Assembly (NCBI GenBank): GCA_023431045.1
Contig: JAEYXZ010000024.1
Coordinates: 1-13,579, forward strand
Reading direction: 5' to 3'
Length of the DNA stretch: 13,579 nucleotides
Origin: Bacillota bacterium
GTDB taxonomy: Bacteria; Bacillota_I; Bacilli_A; Acholeplasmatales; Acholeplasmataceae
Shown here: positions 7,758 through 13,579 of the stretch, one piece after another
Position numbering within the stretch: the stretch's first letter is position 1
Layout of the letters: each line of letters begins with the position of its first letter
Made by a program: the position numbers and the translations under genes
Notes under the pieces: model-generated
The model's input: the letters and a program-made list of their open reading frames with translations, nothing else
Told to the model about the DNA's origin: nothing
Database searches by the model: none

Positions 7758-7932
7758 CGAAAATTTGAGGGTTATTAATAAACAGATAATTGCTTCAGAA
7801 TCAACTGACTCATCATATTTCGTCAATGATGGATATACGAATTTGTTTATCATTATAGAATCAATCTTAGGTGTTATCTCGATTGGATTGTTTAGCACCT
7901 ATCTCATACTCATCAAGAAATTGAAAGTATAA
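7756..7932 (+). pseudogene. Truncated C-terminal tail of a K+-channel-type membrane protein
   Basis: An open frame of 58 codons closed by TAA at 7930-7932, preceded in frame by TAG at 7753-7755. The only candidate start nearby is TTG 7765, without a ribosome binding site. The residues form an acidic/polar start, one hydrophobic helix with LFIIIESILGVISIGLF, and a basic KKLKV end. This resembles the second membrane helix after the pore in two-helix potassium channel domains (family: LExLIGVxFIGLF). No pore or TVGYGD filter is present. A strong terminator follows six bases later, as after a real gene. The simplest reading is the 3' remnant of a channel gene whose front was lost beside the methyltransferase gene. 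A small single-helix membrane protein is the alternative. Confidence 0.4.
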
Positions 7933-7937
7933 TAACT

Positions 7938-7978
7938 AAATGCCCCAATTGATGTTTATTCAAACATTGGGGCATTTT
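7938..7978. terminator. Strong hairpin terminator after channel remnant
   Basis: Twelve-base perfect stem AAATGCCCCAAT/ATTGGGGCATTT with a possible inner GTTT/AAAC stem, ending in TTTT. The A-run on the 5' side gives some minus-strand activity as well. Confidence 0.75.
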
Positions 7979-7991
7979 CATTTAGAATATA

Positions 7992-8020
7992 TGGACAATC
8001 TTCCATTTATGTTTTATAAT
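7992..8020 (+). promoter_or_regulatory. Promoter of tRNA-Thr
   Basis: TGGACA (7992-7997), exactly 17 bases, then TATAAT (8015-8020). The start point would be about 8027, only a few bases before the mature tRNA. Confidence 0.8.
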
Positions 8021-8030
8021 TTTAAGTGCT

Positions 8031-8106
8031 GCTGGAATAGCTCAGTCGGTAGAGCAGGTCATTCGTAATGATCAGGTCGCAGGTTCGATTCCTGTTTCCA
8101 GCACCA
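8031..8106 (+). tRNA. tRNA-Thr, anticodon CGU
   Basis: A 76-base cloverleaf folded by hand. Acceptor stem GCTGGAA/TTCCAGC is perfect; D-arm GCTC/GAGC; anticodon arm GGTCA/TGATC with loop TTCGTAA, so the anticodon is CGT at 8064-8066 (reads ACG, threonine). The five-base variable region is AGGTC and the T-arm GCAGG/CCTGT has loop TTCGATT. The discriminator is A and CCA is encoded (8104-8106). It stands alone with its own promoter and terminator. CGU is a supplementary threonine isoacceptor, since UGU tRNAs can usually read ACG as well. Confidence 0.96.
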
Positions 8107-8121
8107 TTTTTTTGATGTTAC

Positions 8122-8174
8122 CCCCATAAGTTGAACTTTAGTAGTAAAATACTAAATAACTTATGGGGCTTTTT
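8122..8174 (+). terminator. Long two-part hairpin terminator after tRNA-Thr
   Basis: Perfect outer stem CCCCATAAGTT (8122-8132)/AACTTATGGGG (8158-8168) and perfect inner stem TTTAGTA (8137-8143)/TACTAAA (8150-8156) with a six-base loop, then CTTTTT. There is no T-run on the other strand. Confidence 0.8.
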
Positions 8175-8204
8175 ATTGTTATTAATACTATGATTTATCA
8201 AGGA

Positions 8205-8213
8205 TGCTATAAT
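8205..8213 (+). promoter_or_regulatory. Extended -10 promoter of GyrI-like gene
   Basis: TGCTATAAT, a perfect -10 with the extended element, and no recognisable -35. The predicted start is near 8220, shortly before AGAGGTG at the ribosome binding site. Confidence 0.65.
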
Positions 8214-8236
8214 CAAGTTAGAAAAGAGGTGTCAAT

Positions 8237-8764
8237 ATGTCAACTACAATCATTAAAGTATTTGAAGAAAAACACCCACAATTACGATTCATTGGTAAGA
8301 AATATACCAACCAAGACCGAATTGATGGGTCATTTGCAGCCAAATGGCAAGAATGGTTTCAAAAGGGATATTTTAATCCTTTAGAAGCACTTGGTGAAAC
8401 CAAACAAACGGATAATGGATATCTTGGATTCATGAAATATAGTCCATCGAATCCAGAATCAAGTTTTGAATACTGGATTGGTGTACTATTTGATCCAAAT
8501 ACGGATGTACCAAATGGTTATGACTTTATGGATATTCCAGCATCTAGAGTTGGAATGTGTTACATTCAAGGTAAAGAGTCAGAAGGCTTATATGCAATGC
8601 ATGAGGCTTGTATCCATGCGTTAATGGAAAAAAAGATTATATCGCAAAAGCAGCTGAATAGACCAGAGATGCAATTCTTTGAACGTTATAACTGTCCAAG
8701 ATTCACTGAACCAAATGCTTTGGGAGAAGTTATTTTAGATTATGGTGTATATATATTTGAATAA
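8237..8764 (+). CDS. GyrI-like small-molecule-binding domain protein
   Basis: 175 residues forming a stand-alone GyrI-like/effector-binding domain of the kind found at the C-terminus of AraC- and MerR-type regulators, without any DNA-binding part. Seen: AAKWQEWFQKGYFNPL near residue 35, then YLGFMKYS, EYWIGVLFD, the MDIPASRVGMCYIQG strand and loop typical of the family's (I)PAxxYAxFxxxG, and a final FERYNCPRF-LDYGVYI segment matching the family's acidic-aromatic end. Such domains bind small hydrophobic ligands, and some hydrolyse them; here the ligand is unknown. Start ATG 8237 has AGAGGTG upstream. Only 30 bases and no terminator separate it from the interrupted membrane protein gene, so the two probably share a transcript. 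Confidence 0.75.
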   Translation: MSTTIIKVFEEKHPQLRFIGKKYTNQDRIDGSFAAKWQEWFQKGYFNPLEALGETKQTDNGYLGFMKYSPSNPESSFEYWIGVLFDPNTDVPNGYDFMDIPASRVGMCYIQGKESEGLYAMHEACIHALMEKKIISQKQLNRPEMQFFERYNCPRFTEPNALGEVILDYGVYIFE

Positions 8765-8794
8765 GTAGAGTGTCTGTATCTAAGTGAGGTCATC

Positions 8795-9274
8795 ATGCAA
8801 ACAATTTATGTTCAAGGAGCAGTATTCAGATTAATTAATGCAATATAATTAGCGATTGCTGCTTTTGCATTACTTTTGGGTATTTTATTTAGGGATCCCA
8901 TTGTTTTTATGCTACTTTTTGTATCATTAGGATTTCCATTATTATCTCTAATGACTTTAATCGATCATATAAAGTATGATGATCAATCGATGCAATTACA
9001 AAGTATTAAATCAAAAAGAGTTATTAAATATTCTAACATCAAAGAGATTTTCTATTCAAAAGATTCTTTCGTAGGTTGTAGTATAGTCATAAATATGGAA
9101 GTAGCGTTTCAACCTAGATGCAATTCGTCTGCTTCCTATTTAAAAAAATGTAAAGCTATGAGAATTATTGATACAATAAATATGACTGGAATGACTTTTA
9201 AAGATTTAAAGAAAATTCTTTCATACTATCGTGGAAGTGTTGTTACAAATATAGAGAATACTAAACCCGAGTAA
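8795..9274 (+). pseudogene. Two-helix membrane protein with PH-like domain, interrupted by in-frame TAA
   Basis: An ATG at 8795 with GTGAGGT just upstream (8784-8790) opens a frame that reads 17 codons, meets TAA at 8846-8848, and then stays open to 9272-9274. The stop falls inside the first hydrophobic helix (residues before: FRLINAI; after: LAIAAFALLLGILF), so both pieces belong to one protein of about 159 codons. A second helix (FMLLFVSLGFPLLSLMTLI) follows, then a bacterial-PH-like stretch (YDDQSMQLQS, KRVIKYSNIKEIFYS). The downstream part has only a TTG (8876) or ATG (8909) to restart from, without a ribosome binding site. One base change (TTA to TAA) would explain the stop. A sequencing error or readthrough are the alternatives. 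The function of the intact protein is unknown. Confidence 0.65.
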
Positions 9275-9409
9275 TAAGACTAAATAGTTAAAAAGGTAAG
9301 TTTCAAATAGGATGTTTGTCTTATACGAGATGTTTCCATATCAATCTAATAGTTAATTTTCTTAAAAAGATGTAAAATCAAGGTGTAAAACATAAAAGGG
9401 GGGATTACT

Positions 9410-9997
9410 ATGTTTGAATCAGGTTTAGACTTTTCAGGTTGGGGTCTTGAGGAATGGTTGATATCAGGTGGTGTTTTATTATTACTCTTGGTAATTATTA
9501 TCATTATGTTTATGAAACCAAGTAATAAAATTGAAAATCAAGCACCAGATAAAACAGAGCCACCAAAAGATACACCAAAGATGGAACCAGTTAAAGAATC
9601 AAAAGAAATGCCTAAAGTAGAACCGGCAATGGAGCCGAAAGTGGTTGAAAAACCAGTAGAGGTCACACCAGTTCAAGAAGAAAAAGCAGTCGATACGATG
9701 CTTCATGATGAACCAGTTGAAGCAACATCAGATGAAAATACAAAAGTACAACCAGTGAAGAAAGATCTTAAAGAAGGACCTGCAAAATATCACATCTCTC
9801 AAAACAAAGAGACCGATGCAGAACATGCCAGTGAATGGCGCGTTCGTAAAGAAGGTTCAACTAAAACGATTAAATACTTTAAGACTCAAAAAGAAGCGAT
9901 TGCATTTGCTGTAAAATTGGCTGAAAACCAAGACTCATCGATTGTGATTCATAAAAAAGATGGTTCGATTCGTAAACAAGATTATACGAAAAAGTAA
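9410..9997 (+). CDS. Membrane-anchored DUF2188 domain protein with charged linker
   Basis: 195 residues in three parts. One N-terminal membrane helix (about 16-35) acts as an uncleaved anchor. A low-complexity linker (about 37-125) is rich in Pro, Glu and Lys, with irregular PKxEP-type repeats (PKMEP, PKVEP, MEPKV). The C-terminal domain (about 126-193) matches DUF2188: YHISQNKE, EWRVRKEGSTKTIKYFKTQKEAIAFA, and IVIHKKDGSIRKQDY. DUF2188 proteins are usually small and soluble, and their role is unknown. The hydrophobic N-terminus lacks a cleavage site; which side of the membrane the domain faces cannot be read with confidence. Start ATG 9410 has AAGGGGGG upstream. It converges on the epimerase gene. 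Confidence 0.8.
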   Translation: MFESGLDFSGWGLEEWLISGGVLLLLLVIIIIMFMKPSNKIENQAPDKTEPPKDTPKMEPVKESKEMPKVEPAMEPKVVEKPVEVTPVQEEKAVDTMLHDEPVEATSDENTKVQPVKKDLKEGPAKYHISQNKETDAEHASEWRVRKEGSTKTIKYFKTQKEAIAFAVKLAENQDSSIVIHKKDGSIRKQDYTKK

Positions 9998-10002
9998 AGA
10001 AA

Positions 10003-10031
10003 AAGCTATCCAGACATTAACTGGATAGCTT
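10003..10031. terminator. Shared terminator of DUF2188 and epimerase genes
   Basis: Perfect 11-base stem AAGCTATCCAG/CTGGATAGCTT with a seven-base loop. The minus-strand side is followed by TTTCTTT and so terminates the epimerase gene well; the + side has an interrupted T-rich tail (ATTTATTTA). Confidence 0.75.
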
Positions 10032-10033
10032 AT

Positions 10034-11098
10034 TTATTTAGTCGGTGATAGTTTTTTTAAATAGGACTTTAAATGCTCGATAACCCCTTTATGGTGAAGT
10101 CGTTTTTGATCTATTAACCACATTGCTGTTTCTAGAATAGTTGTTTCAATTGGTCTTGGTTGGTATCCAAAAGTATTAGTTGCTTTTTCATGGGAGAAGC
10201 GCGCATGGCTTTGCAGTGTATATAATGAATAGCGGGTGAAAAGCAGTGATTTCTTACGAATCTTAAACCACCATTCAATCAATGGAGCAATTAGATTTAA
10301 GAACCATCTTGCAACAACCGTAGTGATTCTTTTACGTCCTGAAATTTCCTTTAGGATATCAAACATCCGTTTAACACTAATATATTCACCAGATAAGATA
10401 TAACAACCTAAATGAGTACCTAAGGATGCTTGATAGATGCCACTTGCAACATCTCTCACATCGACAAAATCATAATGACCATTAACTCTTGTTGAGAGTT
10501 TTTTATTTAAATAACTCTCAATCATTTGAGTGATGTGTCCTTTACCCTCATCATGAGGTCCGATAATTCCCGATGGATGAATGATTGTTGCAGGAAATCC
10601 TTCTTTGTAAGCATCATAAACAAGTTTTGTTGCAGCAGCTTTCGATTTTGCATAGTTACCAATCAAATCCTTCGGATTAAAATGATCTGTTTCTGTAATT
10701 GTGATATCATTGATTGGTTCTTTTATGGCATGAACTGAACTGATATAAATGAACTGTTTAACGTTGTATTCGCGACTGAGTTCTAACATGTTTCTAGTGC
10801 CTTCAATATTGACTTTGTCCAGTAATGGGTGCTTTTTAGATGCAATTGAGATAATCCCAGCAGCATGAATGACACATAGATCTTGATATGAGTAGTTTGT
10901 TTTTGATGAATCAAATAATGGTTTTAAACTTTCCTTATCAGTGACATCACCATAATAAACATCAAGATTAAAGTTTTGGAGGGATTTTAAAGTATCATTC
11001 TTTAAAAGTAATACACGCACATCATGATTGTTTAATTTTAAGAGTCTGACTAAATTATTCCCGAGGTGGCCATTTGCACCTGTAACGATATAAAGCAT
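10034..11098 (-). CDS. NAD(P)-dependent epimerase/reductase, extended SDR (DFR-like)
   Basis: 354 residues, an extended-SDR protein of the dihydroflavonol-4-reductase/3-beta-HSD-like group. Seen: cofactor motif TGANGHLG (6-13), GDVTD (50-54), HAAG (78-81), YISSVHA (118-124), catalytic Tyr149 and Lys153 in YAKSK, HPSGIIGPHD, and FVDVRDVASG. The catalytic set is complete. Bacterial members reduce carbonyls or epimerise sugars; the substrate is not visible. A hydrophobic stretch near 265-275 (WFLNLIAPLIEWWF) with adjacent basic residues may touch the membrane, as in sterol-type members. The start has an excellent AAGGAGGA site. It is divergent from a TetR gene with a shared control region, so it is the likely target of that regulator. 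Confidence 0.88.
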   Translation of the reverse strand: MLYIVTGANGHLGNNLVRLLKLNNHDVRVLLLKNDTLKSLQNFNLDVYYGDVTDKESLKPLFDSSKTNYSYQDLCVIHAAGIISIASKKHPLLDKVNIEGTRNMLELSREYNVKQFIYISSVHAIKEPINDITITETDHFNPKDLIGNYAKSKAAATKLVYDAYKEGFPATIIHPSGIIGPHDEGKGHITQMIESYLNKKLSTRVNGHYDFVDVRDVASGIYQASLGTHLGCYILSGEYISVKRMFDILKEISGRKRITTVVARWFLNLIAPLIEWWFKIRKKSLLFTRYSLYTLQSHARFSHEKATNTFGYQPRPIETTILETAMWLIDQKRLHHKGVIEHLKSYLKKLSPTK

Positions 11099-11123
11099 GA
11101 AGTTTCCTCCTTATCAATAAGAA

Positions 11124-11143
11124 TTCAAATGAATATTTTAAAT
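11124..11143. promoter_or_regulatory. Candidate TetR operator, epimerase side
   Basis: A 20-base AT-rich motif (TTCAAAT, then ATTTTAAAT) like the one at 11195-11213. It starts about four bases downstream of the predicted epimerase start point, where bound repressor would block transcription. It contains AAAT/ATTT arms. Inferred from similarity and position only. Confidence 0.35.
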
Positions 11144-11153
11144 ATCTATTTAC

Positions 11154-11159
11154 ATTATA
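11154..11159 (-). promoter_or_regulatory. -10 box of epimerase gene
   Basis: Perfect TATAAT on the minus strand; the -35 is weak. The leader would be about 50 bases and include the candidate operator. Confidence 0.5.
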
Positions 11160-11161
11160 GT

Positions 11162-11188
11162 TTGAGAGGTGTATAAGTAAGGTATAAA
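11162..11188 (+). promoter_or_regulatory. Promoter of TetR gene
   Basis: TTGAGA (11162-11167) and TATAAA (11183-11188) with a short 15-base spacer. It lies back to back with the epimerase promoter. Confidence 0.45.
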
Positions 11189-11194
11189 TGTTAT

Positions 11195-11213
11195 TTCAAA
11201 TATCATTTAAAAT
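11195..11213. promoter_or_regulatory. Candidate TetR operator, regulator side
   Basis: A 19-base AT-rich motif (TTCAAAT, then ATTTAAAAT) with AAAT-ATC-ATTT symmetry, at about the predicted start point of the TetR gene. It resembles 11124-11143. Confidence 0.35.
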
Positions 11214-11233
11214 GTGAGTGTGGAGGAAATCCC

Positions 11234-11836
11234 ATGAAAGATCAAACCATAAGATTAAAAATTACTGAAGCAGCAAGAGTAATTATTGCACAAAAAGGAT
11301 ACTTAACCATCAAAGATATCGCTGATTATTGTCATGTCAATATTGCAGCTGTTAATTATCATTTTGGAAGTAAAAATGATTTGATTCAAATTGTCATCAC
11401 AGATATCTTAAATGGTTTAAAAACAGAACTTAAAAATGCTGTTAAGATTTATGATAAAAGTAATCACGAATTATCATCTTTTTTAACTTCGATGTTATCG
11501 CTTGTTTATAGTTTTGTTTTTGAAAACAAAGGTGTTTTAAAGTATTTATTTATTAATCTAGATCATCAAACAAGTTCATCAGTTCAACTAATTGATATGT
11601 TCTTTAAGGATAATGAGTTTGTTGAACTGGTTTATGAAAGCTTACAAAGAAATATTCCTGTTAGAAATCCAAAAGAACTAATGGTTCGTTATCTAATGAT
11701 TTTTTCATCTTTTACAATTCCTTTATTTGTTGAGTTAATTCAGAAGAACGATGAACTTAACTCAATCGATATGTTTCATGACGAAGAATTTAAAGAAATC
11801 TACATCAACCAATTAATCAAGCTCATTGAACAATAA
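11234..11836 (+). CDS. TetR family transcriptional regulator
   Basis: 200 residues, the standard TetR length. The N-terminal helix-turn-helix is clear at about 24-45: TIKDIADYCHVNIAAVNYHF followed by GSKNDL, the usual TetR NYHFxSKxxL signature. The C-terminal 140 residues are helical and variable, as expected for the ligand-binding and dimer region, so the ligand cannot be predicted. The ribosome binding site TGGAGGAAA precedes ATG 11234. It is divergent from the epimerase gene with two similar candidate operators between them, which suggests it represses both itself and the epimerase gene. That regulation is inference; the family is firm. Confidence 0.92.
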   Translation: MKDQTIRLKITEAARVIIAQKGYLTIKDIADYCHVNIAAVNYHFGSKNDLIQIVITDILNGLKTELKNAVKIYDKSNHELSSFLTSMLSLVYSFVFENKGVLKYLFINLDHQTSSSVQLIDMFFKDNEFVELVYESLQRNIPVRNPKELMVRYLMIFSSFTIPLFVELIQKNDELNSIDMFHDEEFKEIYINQLIKLIEQ

Positions 11837-11876
11837 CAATCATCTCAATTATCAAACGATTCTTTTATAACTTTTT

Positions 11877-11905
11877 ATGACATTTAATGACTCAAATGCT
11901 ACAAT
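11877..11905 (+). promoter_or_regulatory. Promoter of small membrane protein gene at 11961
   Basis: ATGACA (11877-11882), exactly 17 bases, then TACAAT (11900-11905) carrying the extended TGC element (11897-11899). The predicted leader is about 50 bases. Confidence 0.7.
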
Positions 11906-11960
11906 AAAGCCATAGTTTGTTCATGACAAAATCATATTATACAAAGGGAGGTATTTTGAT

Positions 11961-12188
11961 ATGAGAAAACTTGTAGGTTTTATTGGTTTTGTATTTAGTA
12001 TTATATGGTTGATTTTATTCTTATTATTGACAATTGATCCGATCGTAGCAATCTTTAATGCAATCTTTAGTGGTGGTGATTATGCAGGACTTGCAACGGT
12101 ATTTCTAGTAGGAGCTGGTGCATCATTATTTATGCCACTTTCGACGCTATTATTATCCGTAATCGCGATGGGAAAATATCATTCATAG
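11961..12188 (+). CDS. Small two-helix membrane protein, function unknown
   Basis: 75 residues, almost wholly hydrophobic: one helix at about 4-24 and one at about 42-70, joined by a short Gly/Asp loop (SGGDYAG). There is a basic MRK start and no signal cleavage site. I do not recognise a family. The gene is nonetheless credible: it has a strong GGGAGGT ribosome binding site, its own promoter with both boxes and the extended element, and its own terminator directly after the stop. It stands alone as a single-gene unit between the TetR and lactonase genes. Confidence 0.75.
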   Translation: MRKLVGFIGFVFSIIWLILFLLLTIDPIVAIFNAIFSGGDYAGLATVFLVGAGASLFMPLSTLLLSVIAMGKYHS

Positions 12189-12196
12189 TCTTCTTA

Positions 12197-12224
12197 AATA
12201 AAACCCCAGTCTTGGGGTTTTATT
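12197..12224. terminator. Hairpin terminator after small membrane protein gene
   Basis: Perfect 12-base stem AATAAAACCCCA/TGGGGTTTTATT with a four-base loop GTCT. Its last two bases are also the first two bases of the lactonase promoter -35 box. Confidence 0.85.
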
Positions 12225-12251
12225 GTCATAAAGTTTTTCTTGGGGTATAAT
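12223..12251 (+). promoter_or_regulatory. Promoter of lactonase gene
   Basis: TTGTCA (12223-12228), exactly 17 bases, then perfect TATAAT (12246-12251). It is the best sigma-A-type promoter in the window and abuts the preceding terminator. Confidence 0.85.
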
Positions 12252-12274
12252 GAACCTAAGAAAAGAGGGATAAG

Positions 12275-13207
12275 ATGAAATTTTATATTGGTACTTATAC
12301 GATGGGACGTAGTTCTGGCATCTATCTTGGCAGTATCCATACAGATTTTTTAAGAGTTGAACCTTGGATTACAACCGAGGATTGTAGTTACTTAGCAACT
12401 CATGAAAATTATCTTTTTTCACTTGCTAGAAACGGTATTAAAATCTTTGATCAACAATCGTTAATTTATGAGGACCATTCTTTTACTGAGAATCCAAGTC
12501 ATATTACCTATATTAATCAATATAACATGATTTTAATTGCAAACTTTAGATTAGGTCATCTCGTGAGTTATCATTTTAAAGGTAGTGCGACATCAATCGT
12601 TGAAGTGATCTCATATCCATTTGGTCAAAGTCATGCGCATCAAGTCTATTACCATGATAACCGTGTGTATGTTTGTGATTTAGGACTTGATAAGGTTTAT
12701 GTTTATGAAATTCAAAAGAATCTACACTTAAAACTCATCCAAGAACTAAAACTACCATTACGAACTGGGCCAAGACATTTAGTCATTTCCAATCAAAAGA
12801 TTATTTATGTTCTAACTGAGTTTTCAAACGAGATTTATTGTTATGACTGGCATGGCGTTTTAATTCATAATTACCATACCATTCCATTTAACTATATTAA
12901 AGCAGATTCATCAGCTATTAAATTATCTCGTGATGAAAAACATCTTTATGCATTAAATCGGACCACTGATTATATCAGTCATTTTGTCGTAAAATCTGAT
13001 GGTGGGTTAGAGTTGATGGAATGCTATCCAACCGAAGGACGTCACGCAAGAGATTTTGATATATCTAAGGATGATCGTTATTTAGTTATTGCGAATCAAC
13101 ACACATCAAACTTAACTTTATTTGAACGAGATTTAGACAATGGATCATTAACATTACTACATAAAGAACATCCTGTCCCAGATCCGACTTCAGTATTATT
13201 TATATAG
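12275..13207 (+). CDS. Lactonase / 6-phosphogluconolactonase family seven-bladed beta-propeller
   Basis: 310 residues, a little shorter than the usual 330-350 of the YkgB/Pgl family, cytosolic. The family pattern is visible throughout: YIGTYT at the N-terminus (4-9), NPSHITYI (73-80), ILIANFRLGHLVSYH (86-100), HAHQV (120-124), DLGLDKVYVY (135-144), GPRHLVIS (165-172), SAIKLSRDEKHLYALNR, then GRHARDFDISKDDRYLVIANQ near 256-276 and DPTSVLF at the end. Family members hydrolyse 6-phosphogluconolactone in the pentose phosphate pathway, but several act on other lactones or have no known substrate; no zwf or gnd gene is nearby. The start has AGAGGG six bases upstream of ATG 12275. It is a single-gene unit convergent with gcvPB. 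Confidence 0.82.
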   Translation: MKFYIGTYTMGRSSGIYLGSIHTDFLRVEPWITTEDCSYLATHENYLFSLARNGIKIFDQQSLIYEDHSFTENPSHITYINQYNMILIANFRLGHLVSYHFKGSATSIVEVISYPFGQSHAHQVYYHDNRVYVCDLGLDKVYVYEIQKNLHLKLIQELKLPLRTGPRHLVISNQKIIYVLTEFSNEIYCYDWHGVLIHNYHTIPFNYIKADSSAIKLSRDEKHLYALNRTTDYISHFVVKSDGGLELMECYPTEGRHARDFDISKDDRYLVIANQHTSNLTLFERDLDNGSLTLLHKEHPVPDPTSVLFI

Positions 13208-13245
13208 TTTGATTGTAGTAATTATCTTTGTTAATTTTGATAAAG

Positions 13246-13296
13246 AAAAAAAGGATTGAGTCAACCAACCAGAAGTGGTATGACTCATCCTTTTTT
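13246..13296. terminator. Bidirectional terminator between lactonase gene and gcvPB
   Basis: Long stem with A6-GGAT and GAGTCA (one bulged T) on the left and TGACTCATCC-T6 on the right, and an inner ACCA/TGGT pairing. T-runs exist on both strands. It overlaps two bases of the gcvPB stop codon (13295-13297). Confidence 0.85.
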
Positions 13297-13579
13297 AATA
13301 GAATTTATTGATATCTTGATATTTAACGATTGGATTTCTAGCTGCTTTTGCCTCATCTAGACGTCTAACGATCGTTTGATGTGGTGCAGTTTTAACGAAA
13401 TCTGGATTTTCAATGGATTCCTTAGCGATTTGACGCAAAGTCTCAATAAAGTAATCAAGTGATTCTTTAGATTCAGATTCCGTTGGTTCAACCATCATCG
13501 ACTGACTAAAGATTAGTGGGAAGTAAATGGTTGGAGCATGAATACCAAAGTCTAGGAGACGTTTTGCAATATCTAAGGT
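13295..13579 (-). CDS. gcvPB: Glycine dehydrogenase (decarboxylating) subunit 2, C-terminal end
   Basis: The last 94 codons of the P-protein beta subunit of the glycine cleavage system, a PLP enzyme that with subunit 1 decarboxylates glycine and loads the H-protein. The frame is open to the window edge; the N-terminal part, with the PLP lysine, lies beyond it. The diagnostic C-terminal signature is visible: AKRLLDFGIHAPTIYFPL (about bases 13513-13567), then MMVEPTESESKESLDYFIE, which is close to the family's MIEPTESESKETLDRFI. ATG 13498 is internal, not a start. The two-subunit form is normal in Firmicutes. Its 3' end shares a terminator with the lactonase gene. Confidence 0.95.
   Translation of the reverse strand, partial: TLDIAKRLLDFGIHAPTIYFPLIFSQSMMVEPTESESKESLDYFIETLRQIAKESIENPDFVKTAPHQTIVRRLDEAKAARNPIVKYQDINKFY

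Noticed and set aside
8031..8106. tRNA-Thr as an attachment site of an integrated element
   Set aside because: No duplicate of the tRNA 3' end and no integrase are visible in the window, though an element reaching beyond the window cannot be excluded.
8107..8121. T-run directly after tRNA CCA as the terminator
   Set aside because: No hairpin immediately before it other than the tRNA itself; the real terminator is the long hairpin at 8122-8174.
8163..8384. Plus-strand open frame starting in the tRNA terminator
   Set aside because: It begins inside a hairpin and runs out of frame through the GyrI-like gene.
8846..8848. The interrupting TAA as a recoded codon
   Set aside because: TAA ends several other genes in the window normally (for example 2697, 6497, 9997), so recoding has no support.
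8876..9274. TTG 8876 as the genuine start of an intact gene
   Set aside because: No ribosome binding site, and the preceding in-frame residues continue the same membrane helix back to an ATG with a good site; an interrupted gene explains more.
9275..9409. Promoter for the DUF2188 gene (TAAAAT at 9373-9378)
   Set aside because: Weak -10, no -35 at proper spacing, and the AT-rich background makes a chance match likely.
10526..10738. Plus-strand open frame inside the epimerase gene
   Set aside because: Antisense shadow; no start signals.
13208..13294. Glycine riboswitch next to gcvPB
   Set aside because: This is the 3' side of gcvPB; the sequence is a terminator, and any riboswitch would lie upstream of the operon outside the window.

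Overview
This window is a low-GC chromosomal segment. UGA is used as a stop: the genes ending at 3534, 4391 and 4725 all end in TGA, and the Trp codons I checked are TGG. This excludes the UGA=Trp mycoplasmas. The small compact genes, strong AT bias and mix of families fit an Acholeplasma/Izemoplasma-like mollicute or a close low-GC Firmicutes relative. That assignment is inference; no rRNA or marker gene is present to settle it. I see no insertion sequence, CRISPR array, phage module or toxin-antitoxin pair.

Region 1 (1-4735, + strand) looks like one tight operon. It runs from a uridine-kinase-like nucleoside kinase whose N-terminus lies outside the window, through a Fic-fold protein with a C-terminal winged helix but a destroyed catalytic motif, an SDR oxidoreductase and a DegV/FakB-like fatty-acid-binding protein, to a small DUF6508-like protein. 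The genes abut or overlap by 4-14 bases. The operon ends at a hairpin terminator lying inside the last codons of its final gene and also inside the 3' end of the convergent MATE transporter gene.

Region 2 (4681-7757) holds the MATE exporter (-), divergent from a four-helix small membrane protein (+). That protein converges on an RlmI-like rRNA methyltransferase (-) across a shared bidirectional terminator.

Region 3 (7756-10031) looks more accessory. It has what looks like the C-terminal tail of a potassium-channel-type membrane protein that has lost its front, still followed by a strong terminator. Next come tRNA-Thr(CGU) with its own promoter and terminator, and a GyrI-like ligand-binding protein. 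Then come a two-helix PH-like-domain membrane protein interrupted by one in-frame TAA, and a membrane-anchored DUF2188 protein with a long charged linker.

Region 4 (10003-11836) is a divergent pair: a DFR-like NAD(P)-dependent epimerase/reductase (-) and a TetR-family regulator (+). Two similar AT-rich motifs lie just downstream of the two predicted start points, suggesting the regulator controls both genes.

Region 5 (11877-13579) has a small two-helix membrane protein, a seven-bladed-propeller lactonase with a textbook promoter, and, converging from the right edge, the C-terminal end of glycine dehydrogenase subunit 2 (gcvPB). All four convergent gene pairs in the window have a hairpin at their junction.
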